This document shows positions 1 to 9,816 of a stretch of 64,000 nucleotides of DNA, piece by piece. The translations under genes and the position numbers were made by a program. Source of the DNA: Spirogloea muscicola (Eukaryota > Streptophyta > Zygnematophyceae > Spirogloeales > Spirogloeaceae); NCBI GenBank assembly GCA_009602725.1, contig WELB01000070.1, forward strand, positions 558,615 through 622,614, read 5' to 3'. Numbering within the stretch: position 1 is the stretch's first letter; every line of letters starts with the position of its first letter. The notes beneath the pieces were generated by a model. That model was not told the origin of the DNA. It searched no databases and saw only the letters and a program-made list of their open reading frames with translations.

Positions 1-217
1 TCCAGGACCCTAGCCTCTCTGATTTGCGGCTGCTTAGCAGGGGTTACTGAGTAATTTGTAGCTGCTTTCTTTCTTTGTGTGCTTTGGTTTCTTAGCGCTT
101 CCTCTGGCTTCCTCTGGCCCCCTTCTCGTTCTTTGTTCATTCTTTTTTGGGCTGGCTTGTCCAGCCCCTATCCTCAATGGGCGAGCCCTTTCTCCTTTCT
201 ATTCTCAATGGGCGAGC
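1..217 (+). mobile_element. LINE-like retroelement 3' tail (family A)
   Basis: The end of a retroelement ORF (residues like SDLRLLSRGY, then stop) is followed by a 3' untranslated tail. The tail holds the recurrent hairpin GGGCTGG-cttgt-CCAGCCC at 149-167 and the segment AATGGGCGAGCACTTTCT. The same tail recurs many times in this window on both strands. The copy begins outside the window and abuts an opposite-strand copy near 217. The LINE assignment is inference from repeated 5' truncation and a shared 3' end; no reverse-transcriptase core is present here. Confidence 0.6.
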
Positions 218-963
218 ACTTTCTGCCGGCACGAAGGTGCAACGCCCGGGCCATAGACCTCTGCAGCGAGACGGCCAGGCGCATTCGATACACTTGCGCC
301 AGCGACCCGGCTGCAGGAAAATCTACCGGCTCCCCATGGAAGCGACGGGCGATGGTGTGGCGGGCGAGCTGGGTGAGCAGCACGAGCCACCGAGCGCCCA
401 GCGCCCCATGGGTATCAATGGCCAACGGGAAGAACTCGTCTTCCCGCGGATGGTCTGCGTACTTCAGCTCTTTAACCCGAGCAGCGCAGGCGACCGCATA
501 CCCAGCCTTGGTAGCACATTGGGCTGGGTAAGTGCTCGCCCTCGCTCGCCACACTCACATTGACGGACACCCTGGAGACACGGCGGCGGCAAGCCCAGGA
601 GCCGGTGGACGGCACTTCGAAAGACCTCGTCCAGGAGAGTGAGGGCGTCGATGAGGGGGAGGAGCCACGCCGCCGCCCCCCGGGAAGAGGCCGAGTGGAG
701 TCTCGCGCGTCCGCGAAGGTCGGCCTCCGGGAGCTGCAGCAAGGCGGTGGTGAAGGCTGCCTTGTCGATCGCGGCCGCGAAGCGCGCCTGGACGCGCAGG
801 TCGGAGGTGTGCGCGATGTGCTCGAACTGGACCGCCTGGCTCGCCAGATCCGGGTGCGCCGCGAGCAGCTCCTGCTGGGCAGAGCGGAGCGACGCCTGGA
901 AGGCAGCACGCCTGTGTTTACCTCCGCCGCCGCCCGCTCCAGCGCACGCTGGCCGTGGACCAA
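218..963 (-). mobile_element. Internal fragment of LINE-like retroelement ORF
   Basis: The minus strand encodes two recognisable blocks of the family's C-terminal region. One is a Cys-rich motif (LGLPPPCLQGVRQCECGE, about 600-530). The other is a block with KELKYADHPREDEFFPLAID and SLAQVYRMRLAVSLQRSMARALHLRAG (about 480-220). The pattern D...V(V/L)VT...K..KY in sister copies resembles a PD-(D/E)XK, restriction-like endonuclease fold; that is my inference. The copy is degraded and truncated, and lacks the 3' tail, which fits insertion of the neighbouring copy at the junction near 217. Confidence 0.5.
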
Positions 964-999
964 GAAGCGCTGCTATACGGAGGCGGCTGTCTGGACTGT

Positions 1000-1185
1000 C
1001 TGAAAAAGGCTTCCGTCAGGCGACGTCTTTCCGCCGGCTAGCTACTCAGACTTGCATCTACTGACTAGAGGTTACTGAGCGTCCCCTGGCTGATGTCTTA
1101 GTCCTAGTACTTCGCACTCCGGCTCCTTCAGACCTTGTCCATTCGTTTGGGCTGGCCTCTCCCAGCCTGCGGCGCTGGCAGCCCA
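1000..1185 (+). mobile_element. LINE-like retroelement 3' tail (family B)
   Basis: The short ORF end (FRQ..SFRRLATQTC.Y) is followed by the tail 'tgagcg...ctggctgatgtcttagtcctagt' and a hairpin variant, GGGCTGGCCTCTCCCAGCC, at about 1149-1167. The same tail recurs at about 41,400-41,600 and 56,400-56,530 on the plus strand, and in reverse at about 30,000-30,250. Only the extreme 3' end of the element is present. Confidence 0.5.
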
Positions 1186-2680
1186 CATGCTCCGCTGCGC
1201 GCACAGGGGGCGAGCGGACAGATTCACACGACCTCCTGCGAGACGTACCTCACTGGTGAGCCTCACCAACGGTGGAGTACTGTGAAGCAAGCTCCACTCC
1301 CGAGATATACAATCTGTGGAAGTATTTCTCGACCTCTTGGACCGTTTTCCCTCACGAGATACCCTACTGGTGAGGCTCGCTAGTGAGGTGCGTACTGGCT
1401 AACTTCTGTTTTCCACCTTGTCTGTGCGACACAGCACAAACCAGCCATGATCTCTTCCAGCAAGGGCCTTATGGCTCCCATGCTCCATCTGGTTGGAGTA
1501 CTTCTGGGTTGCCGATGGGCGGGCCGATCCGTGCAGGGTGTCCGCCTGGCCCTGGCCTTGGTGGAAAACATGCACCTGAGCCTTGACTTATGCACCTGAG
1601 CCCTCTTTACCCATCACTCGCTGGTAGCCAGCCAGTAGAGCCTGGCTTGCGCTTCCTCGCACAATGTGCCCAGCAGGGCGTGGGTGGCAGGGTCTATCAC
1701 AGCCGTTGCCGCCTCCAGATGCTCTACTAGGAGTGCAACTCTGCGCAAGTCCACAGGCGACAGACCCTCTTGGCCGGAGGCCGTATGGAGCTGTGCCAGC
1801 TCTTGGGCACAGCTCTCTGACCAATTTCACCACCGCAGCCAACTGGCCAACCAGCCGGCCAAGAAGGACGGGCGCGCATTAGAGTTACGCAACCCCATGC
1901 CGTCCACGAGAATCAACTGAGTGATCAACTCAGATTCCACTAGTCAACAGCATATCATGCCTCCACAATGGATGCAAGTCACTGCAATACTAGGGCAGCA
2001 TCAAGCGAGCAAGCACAACAGCACGCCAACCTGTGCCCCAAAACAGCAAGGCCGACAAGAAACCGCAGGCAAGGTCCAAGACCGGAGTACAACCCTAATC
2101 TGGTTGCATAAGTATCTGTACCGCCCAGCAACTGCCGGTTTCAACTCTCACCTCCAAGGCAGCAGGTGGAACGCATGTGAAAGTCAATTGGGAAGCAAAT
2201 GCCGGTGGTTGTGGTTGCTGCTGGCTGCAACTGACGACTGCCGACCCCTCCTGCAGCACCACGTACTCGATCTGGCAAGATCTTCCTCACTCAAATAAGA
2301 AAGTCAGGCCAGAGCATCAGGTGGATCCTTGCATCAGCAGCCGGAAGTATACAAGGCCTTCCAGATGCAAAGATTCATCTGATAGTATATGTCAATGCCC
2401 TGCTCCTGCTGACAGACAGTTAGGAGGCCAGGTCCTGGATCCATTCCGGATACAGGCAGGGGGTTTAGGAGCAAACCCTTTACACAATGACGCACTCGGC
2501 GTGCGCACATTGGAAGACTTCGCCCGGTGGCACCGCTGCCGGGCAGCGACTCCACCTCAGCCCTCCAATGAAAAGCCACGGACGCCTTACAGCGAGCCGG
2601 CAACGAGCTGTGGTGGCAGGCCGAGCGGCAGCAGGCAGCCGCAGTGCTTCGCCTCACTTCAACAGGAAAATGTGTGTGCT
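1186..2680. other. No gene recognised
   Basis: Short open frames exist on both strands but have no recognisable domain, no convincing splice chain and no similarity to the other genes here. The end of this stretch may belong to the adjacent retroelement copies. Confidence 0.4.
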
Positions 2681-2682
2681 TA

Positions 2683-3300
2683 AAGATGGGGAGGCCATGT
2701 GTGGCCAAGTACAAAGGCAAGCACAGAGACAAATGTACGTCACCTGCTGCTAAGCTGACCCGCTCAGTAACCATGAGTCAGCTCATAGAGGTCGCTAACT
2801 GATGCTCGAATACCGGACTGCAATCAACAAGCTCTCGAACAACCAGCCAAGGCTCGACCAGCTTTCTGATGCAACGCCTGAGCCTGAGCTCGCTGCAGAC
2901 AAGCTGACACTCGACGTCGCAAAAATGACAGATAGGCTGCCGGCATACCCATCTGGGCTGGAAGCATATCCTCGCGTCGTGCATATCCCAGACTCGCTAT
3001 GTTCTCAAGTAGGGGCCTCACTTAGGGCTTCACCAGTCCAAGCTCCCCCAAAGCTTAGTCTCGGCCCAATCCTTCTCGACCCAATCCTTCTCGACATGTG
3101 GGTAGCGAGGAAGCCGCACGGAAGCCGCACTCACACTGACTTACTCCAATCAGGCAGGTCGGGGGCAGGCCGAGGAACAGCTGAAGAAGCGTCCGATATG
3201 CCTCGGGGCTGAATTTGAATGTGTTGTAGATGGCGTGCGTTGTCAGCCAGTCCGTTGCCCCAGGTGTTGCGAGGGATGTGAGACGTGCCAGACTCGTTGC
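2683..3300 (-). mobile_element. LINE-like retroelement copy (family C), left arm of a head-to-head pair
   Basis: Read on the minus strand this carries the Cys motif block (FKFSPEAYRTLLQLFLGL, then QCECGF), the conserved block ENIASLGYARREDMLPAQMG and LSFLRRRVSACLQRAQAQAL, and the 3' tail with the reverse of 'gtgcttgcctttgtacttggcca' near 2,700. A middle section present in the right-hand copy is missing. It is a degraded, non-functional copy. Confidence 0.6.
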
Positions 3301-4190
3301 TGCAATTGAGGATGACCGTCGCAAGTCATTGAGGAGGATGCCAGATATCAGGACCAATCTAAGGAGTCTGGCACGTCTCACATCGCTCGCAACACCTGGG
3401 GCATCGGACCAGCTGACAACGCACGCCATCCACGACGCATTCAAATTCAGCCCCGAAGCATATCGAATGCTTCTTCAGCTATTTCTTCGCCTGCCCCCGA
3501 CCAGTCTGATCGGAGTAACCCAGTGTGAGTGCGGCTTCCGTCTACCCGCATGCTGCGGTGTCCTACAGGCCCTGAAGTGGTGGTCAGAACCTCCTACAGG
3601 ACGCCCTGGCGGACTTGATGCGCGACGCTAGCTACCGCGCCATTGTGGAAGTGAGCAATATAATGCCCATCACCACGGATTCTCAAGGACGCCATCACCA
3701 TCGCACCCTGGACATTGTGGGTGTACAACCTGGCGGAGGCCCACGAGCCTTGGTTGACGTGGTTGTGACGGGCAGCGTACAAAAGTTCAGCAAGGCCCAT
3801 ATTGCTGGCCACGCAGTGGGAGGTGCAGAGCAGAGAAAGCTCCGAAGTTACTCTGACTACCCCCGCAGTGACCACCTCCTACCAGCCGCGATTGACACTT
3901 CGGGCTGCATGGGTCCTCGCTTCCATACCCTACTGGAGAATATTGCAAGTCTGGGATATGCTCGACGTGAGGATATGCTTCCAGCTCAAATGGGCATGCC
4001 GGCAGCCTACTTGTCATTCTTGCGTCGTCGAGTGTTACCTTGTCTGCAGCGAGCTCAGGCTCATGCGTTGCATCAGAAAGCTGGTCGAGCCTTAGCTGGT
4101 AGCTCAAGAGCTTGTCGATTGCCGTCCGGTATTCGGGCATCAGTTAGCGACCTCTACGTGCTGACTCGTCGATACTGAGTAGGTCAGCTG
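2683..4190. repeat. Large inverted repeat formed by two head-to-head element copies
   Basis: The two family C copies point away from each other. The symmetry axis lies near 3,310-3,360, where 'gatgtgagacgtgccagactc' on one side matches 'gagtctggcacgtctcacatc' on the other. Both outer ends carry the element's 3' tail. The left arm lacks several hundred bases found in the right arm. Confidence 0.7.
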
Positions 4191-4260
4191 AGCAGCAGGC
4201 GATGTACATTTGTCAATGTGCTTGCCTTTGTACTTGGCCACACAGGCCCTTCATCTCTAA
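3340..4260 (+). mobile_element. LINE-like retroelement copy (family C), right arm of a head-to-head pair
   Basis: This is the longest family C copy in the window. In order it carries the Cys motif block (FKFSPEAYRMLLQLFLRL, QCECG), a nuclease-like block (TLDIVGVQPGGGPRALVDVV, then AGHAVGGAEQRKL), the HTLLENIASLGYARREDM block, a basic helix-rich segment (SFLRRRVLPCLQRAQ) and the terminal SDLYVLTR.Y. After the stop come a 'tgagcggg/tgagtaggtcagct' region and 'gtgcttgcctttgtacttggccacacaggccctt'. The copy is degraded. The order suggests the C-terminal end of a non-LTR element ORF with an endonuclease-like fold, but no reverse-transcriptase core is visible. Confidence 0.6.
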
Positions 4261-5996
4261 ATACACACGCCTTTCTCTACATTTTTGTTCCTTCTTTCTG
4301 GGCTGGCCAATCACAGCCATCACCCTCTTCGGCTCTTGTACAATTTGTTTGGGCTGGCTCTCGCAGCCATTGCCTTACATGAAAGAGAGCTTATTTTTCT
4401 TTCCAGTGCATCTACTGCCACCTTATTCGTTCCTTGTGCTTTCTTGACTCGTCCACTAGAGTTCGATGGCCCGCCCAAAATGCTAGATAATGAAAAATGG
4501 GGTTCGAAGGGGCCAGAAAGGTGCTAAAGAGACTCGAGTTTAAATTTGAGAGGTTTGCAAAATGCCACTTGGGCAATGAGCAGCCTAGCATAATGAATTC
4601 TCTTGACGTGTCAATGTCGCAACTATGTGGTCCCTGGAAACGACAAAAAGCGTCCGAAGGACGTCGAGTCTGAGCACCAGAAGTAGAAGCTACGATGTAG
4701 TCGACTTGTGGCGATATGACAACACAAACAGGGCACGCTGGCAGACAGGTAATAGCATCATAGAGCATTGTGCTGTGGAGCATGAGGCTCAAGAAGTCGC
4801 AGGCCCCTGAAGGGATCTCTAGCACTTCCATGACAAATATGCTCATAAGATGTAAACCTGTATCTGGAGGACCTACAAACAGCTTTTGGCCCTCAAGTTG
4901 GTTGGCACGCACAGAGTGACGAGTGTCGATATTCGGCTGCTCGCAGCCATCTGCTGCCGATCTGCAGCTGTGCGAGTGCTTAAGTTAGCTTCCACTGATA
5001 GTTCTGGCAGCGTGCCCTCTTCTCGTCAGGCACATCAAGGATAGCACTTTACTGAACGGCGTGACAAAGGTGAGGCCTGGCCTGGTGCACGTAGGTTTGT
5101 GAACCTACATGCTGATCACCTTGTGAAGCAGGACTGCTTTGGTGCACTTTGCTATTGCAATCTGTCCGTCCAAGGTTCTCACGTAGAAGAAAACCAGGCC
5201 CCTGTTACGACCTTGCTACACGAATATGCAGCGGCACTGCAGTCGCATATTAGCATACATCTGAGGGGCCGATGAGGGGCTTGTCCACCAAATGGCTGTG
5301 TCTACTGCTATCGATCTGTATGTGTACCAGGTGCAGCATGTGCATTACTTAGCTGTTGCTTGCTTCGGGCTGCAGAAGTTGAGCATTTGAGTCCTTCGTG
5401 TATGCTTCTCTGGTGCTTAAGTCGTGCGTGTCTGTAATGAGTCTGTCACCATGCTCTGAACTACAGGTCATCAAGCAATGGCTAGCAGGAATACACCCTG
5501 ACTGTGAAAGTTGATTGCATTCTGGCCGTCTTCATCCTCTTTGGGTGGGCTTATACTCCTTTCGCCCCATCTTGAAGAGCTTCTTCTTCCAGCTAGCTTC
5601 TTTAAACTGCAGTGTGTAATTTATGTTGCAGTGTGTACCTATATCCATTGCCTCTCTGCTCACCTTGATCATGTTCTCGTGCTCTTCTCCCTCCCTATTG
5701 CCCTGCTTCTTGCATAGCCCTCTCTCCTGTCCACTTCTATGACAGGAGATTCAACAACCGGAGAGTATGGAGGTACAGGAGGCTGTAGCAGCCAATGTAG
5801 GTGGCCGCAACGGTTCAGTCGTTTAGGCATCTAGCCCAGTAATATTTGCAGCACTACACAATCATTCATAGGCACACCAATTTGAAGCAGTGTTGCGGTT
5901 CCCCTTTTCAGGGGACTTGGGCTTCACAAGGCTCCCAACTTGAAAGAGACTTGTGCGAGCCAAGGTCTTCTGACTGGCTTGTGCGGCCTAACATCG
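4261..5996. other. Intergenic, two hairpin remnants, no gene recognised
   Basis: Hairpin variants of the repeat family occur at about 4,299-4,317 (GGGCTGGCCAATCACAGCC) and 4,350-4,368. The rest holds only short unsupported frames. The last part is the likely 3' flank of ALKBH6, which ends at 5,997. Confidence 0.4.
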
Positions 5997-7946
5997 TCAC
6001 AGGCGGAAGACCTTGGCTCGCACTTTCTCCACCCTCCGGCATGTCAACGAGATGCGAGCTTGAGCTCGAGCTGCAGATAGTGGAACGCCTGCTTCTGATA
6101 CCTCTTCCTCGCCGTCAGATTTCTGCAAGATTGCCCGATTCAACGACGTCAGATTAGATTCACTCAACAGCAGTGAATTGAGTTACTCAAAGTTGTAAGG
6201 AGGAGTGTTTACCTCCACAGCTGCATTTGCGTTGATAATCTCAGTGATTTCGTGCAGGTAGTCTGGCACCCTCATGGCAGCAAGCAACCAGTGATATCAG
6301 CAGTGAAAGGACATAGGAGGAAGGAACTTGCTCTATCCAAGCAGCAACAACCTACATACTTAGTGGTCTTCTAGGAGGGGCAGTAAGTCTTGGGTAAAGA
6401 ATATGAGGTGCGTACCCTGGTATGCAGCATCCTTGAAGATCAGCAACGATCTGGGCGGTAGTCTGACAGGAAGCACAGGCGGAGGTGGATGGCCTCTGGC
6501 AGCGCCCTGGATACTTCCATCAGAGCAAGCTGAAGTCAAGCTTCCACCACATGTCACAAACACTGGCATCTACAAGAGCATTTTGTCAAAGAAAGCTCTG
6601 ACTGGGAAATAAATAGCAATGAAAGAAGTTGGTGAAAGTGGTGAAATGTAGGTGGCATGTGTGTTGAGCAGATTCAGACATCTCTACTACTAGCTATAAC
6701 TCCTTGAACCCACTACCAATGCGTATTAAGAAGCCATGCCTCAGTTGCAGAAGCGCAGATTTAGCATCGCACCTCAGCAAGCAGGCCTTGGTGGGGGTGA
6801 AATTGCATGACCGCTGGCAGGCCCAGCGACAGGATGAGGACAACGGGGTAGTACAAGGGCCCGTCCTGGTGCCGCTGCAGTCAGCCATAACCTTGTGGCC
6901 CATAAGAGAATCACCGACATGTATAACTCAAATTGCAAATTTGGTGTGGCAATTCGTAACGGAAGGCCTCACCATGATGCCCTGGCCTGATGCGTATTCG
7001 TTAATCAGAATGTGGTTGATTGGAGAAACCAGCTGATTGAAGTCCTCCTCAAGCCTTGCCGCCAGCGCTGCCAGCCACGTCGGCACTGCAGGTCACCATG
7101 GTTCGCAAGTATGTCAAATGTAGGCCGAGCATGTGAGAATGAAAAGGGCACCAGGGGAAAGAACATGTAAGCTTCATCAACTCGAAAATTGTCATGCATG
7201 GAAGCTTACTCAAGGGCGTGTAGGATGCCCCAAAAAGCTTATAAGATTGTTATATAGAGTTGTTACATAAGTTAGAGGACAATATATGGGGTGTCCTCAC
7301 GTGCTTGCGGGATCATTCCTTTCTCGTGGACTGTGCCACCTGGCATGCGTCGCAGCTGCTGCTCAGATTTGTGCACCCCAGTCTGTCTGCTGATGAAGGA
7401 GATGTGGGCCCCAGCGCCTGCCTGGGACTCTCATGACCAGTGGTTTCGTGCAATGGCCAAGCTATTGTTTGACAAGAGCGACGAAGACTGCGTAGGTGGG
7501 GACAAAGCGTCACCCCACTCCTGCAAGCGGCGGTTGCGAACCACCCGCCACTTTGCACTCGGCGCGCCATATACCTGGTGGCAAAGGCCACAAGCATGAG
7601 TAAAGGAGAGAGGAACTTCGGCATCAGATGATGCACTCCCGGGTATCTGGTATGGCATACTAGTCACAGCATCACAAACGCATGGCGAGGTTTTGTGTTG
7701 ACTTGAAACAAGCATCAGCAAGCTTGCAAAGTGGGGGCTCGGCTGGGGCAGCTGTGCCAGAACCTGCCTCAGCAGCAAGGCCTCCTCCGCGGGCGTCAGG
7801 TAGTCGGGCACGCAGTACACAGTGGGCAGGTCTCCGACACGCCAGCGGGCGAGCTGCTCGGCGGCCTTCGTGGCGGACTTGGCGTCCTCACTGCCGCCGC
7901 TGTCGTCCGGAAGGCATTGCCCGCCGTCCTCGCCGCTTTGGGGCAT
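5997..7946 (-). CDS. ALKBH6: ALKBH6-like 2-oxoglutarate/Fe(II) dioxygenase
   Basis: This is an AlkB-family dioxygenase of the ALKBH6 subgroup, whose members are linked to nucleic-acid alkylation damage; the substrate cannot be told from sequence. Eight exons give a closed frame of 765 nt (254 aa): 7946-7764, 7574-7514, 7339-7301, 7085-6973, 6874-6773, 6506-6416, 6262-6213, 6122-5997. All introns are GT-AG. Recognisable family blocks are VYCVPDYLTPAEEALLL, YGAPSAKW, LQEWGGTVHEKGMIPQ, NHILINEYASGQGIM and RHQDGPLYYP. The HxD iron ligands are in RHQDGP, the distal His in DYLHEITE, and the 2-oxoglutarate Arg in RISLTCR near the C-terminus. The length is close to the family's roughly 240-270 aa. 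The start chosen is the first in-frame ATG; the frame stays open upstream but without an ATG. Confidence 0.94.
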
Positions 7947-8199
7947 GTCAGTGAGTCCAGCCAGCACCACCTCCCAGAATCCAAACCCTGGACCTCGGCA
8001 CCCCAGTGGAGCCCCCCGCCGCCGCCGCAACGTCGGGCGGCGCAGGCAGCACGCACGCAGCCGTCGTGGCCGCCTTTGCAAGCCCTCCCTGACGGCAGTC
8101 GCCAATCACCAAGACCCGACAGCCTCCCCTGATTCTGATCTGGGCTCCTCACGAGAGGTGACTAATAAGTGGTTTATTGACGGGGAAAGCTTGGGGCAT

Positions 8200-9360
8200 T
8201 CTGACCCCTCCTCTATGGGCGAGCACTTTCTTTCTGACCCCTTCGGACCTTGTCAAGTCTTTCCGGGCTGGCTATTCAGAGCTCTTGCCCCCTTATTGGA
8301 GAGCCACTTTCTTTCACCTTGTACATGTTGTAGACCTTGTAATTTCCTTTGGGCTAGCACCTCTCTCTCCTTGTCAATTATTTCGGGCTAGCTTATCACA
8401 GAAAGAGAAAGTGCTCGCCCATAGAGAAGAGAGGAAGAAAGGGCTCGCCCACTGAGGATAGGGGCTGGACAAGCCAGCCCAAAAAAGAATGAACAAAGAA
8501 CGAGAAGGGGGCCAGAGGAAGCCAGAGGAAGCGCTAAGAAACCAAAGCAGACAAAGAAAGAAAGCAGCTACAAATCACTCAGTAACCCCTGCTAAGCAGC
8601 CGCAAATCAGAGAGGCTTTCTTTCTTTGTCTGCTTTGGAGAAGAGGGGCTGGCAAAGCCAGCCCAAAAAGAGTGGACAATGTCCAAAGCCAAAGAAAAAA
8701 GAAAGAGGTGCCGAAATGGGACTCCACTACAAACCACGGCCAAAAACACACGACGATGCAAAGGGAAAGCTCACAGCCCTTTGCCCCCATTTGCACTTGG
8801 CCATTTGGCCTTCATTTGTTTCAAGCACACGAAATTTTCTTGCCCCCATTGGGAGAGCCACTTCTTTCCTTCAGCTTCCATCTGCGGTAGTCTCGTGTCT
8901 AGAGTGAGAAGAAGGCTTTTGAGAGAGCCAGTCTATGACAGCCACTGCCTTACATTGGAAAAGCTATCTCTTTCCCCAGCCATTGGCTTTTGGGGCTGGC
9001 CTTCCTCAGCCATCGCCCCTTTCTGCAAGAGCTACTTCTATTCCTGCCTCACAGACCTCCTCCACCACACTTCCCCCTGCCCGACTCCCCCTCCCTCGAG
9101 CAGTTGTGGCTGCGGAGTATCTGTTTCCCAAACGATTTACTTCGCTGCGTGGTGGACGGTGTTTATTGGGATTCCACCTTGCCTTGTCCAGTTACTTTGG
9201 GCTTGCCTTCACCACTGCTTCTTTTTCTTTCACAGCCATCGCCTTCGTTGGATGAGTTTCTATTGCAACAGCCTAGCTGGGCAGAGTCCACGGTGTCCAC
9301 GACTCTCATATGTCGCTGCGTGCTCTGACCCTGGCCATGCATTGGGCACGTAATATGTGC
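8200..9360. repeat. Cluster of hairpin-bearing retroelement tails
   Basis: Several tail fragments are packed together on both strands. Plus-oriented variants lie near 8,210-8,340. A minus family A tail spans about 8,405-8,625, with hairpin GGGGCTGGACAAGCCAGCCC at 8,461-8,480. Another hairpin is at 8,645-8,664. A 'cacttggccatttggccttcatttgtttcaa' family C tail lies near 8,795-8,835, and further weak variants extend to about 9,250. No element ORF is preserved, so these look like very short 5'-truncated copies or pieces of them. Confidence 0.55.
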
Positions 9361-9816
9361 TGACACCCACTTATGGCGGCCGCAGATGTGGACCAAGCCA
9401 GAAGAAGTGACTATGCGATGCCAGCATCATCGTCTACGGCGCAGTTGCCAATGCCGCTCGGCCTGAGCTGCTGCAGTTTCTGCAACAGTATGTACATGAA
9501 GTACATGGTCCCCCAAGATTGATCAGGGCGAGGAAACCCTCTTCAATCCCTGATTGCTATCCAGCTATCACAAGGGGATATGGCTCCCCCAAAGGGACAG
9601 TGGTCGATTGGTCAAATAATCAAGCACAACCGGGCCAAGCAATGCCTCTTCTGCGGTACAAGAAGAATTCTACGTAGCATCAAGTCAGTAGGGCAAGCAC
9701 TCTGTCAACAAGAACTCCATGAACTTATACTTATTGACAGCGAGGCCCTATGAAGCCCCTATGAACAGATGGATCACTATGTGTTAATGAATGATTTGGG
9801 CCTGCCTGCCGCTGCT
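9361..9816. other. Short intergenic stretch, nothing recognised
   Basis: No coding exon or known repeat is supported here. It is presumably the 3' flank of the MutS2 gene. Confidence 0.4.

Noticed and set aside
8200-9360. Repeat cluster as an LTR or DNA transposon with terminal inverted repeats
   Set aside because: No long terminal repeats or consistent inverted ends bracket the units. The opposing hairpins belong to separate tail fragments in both orientations.
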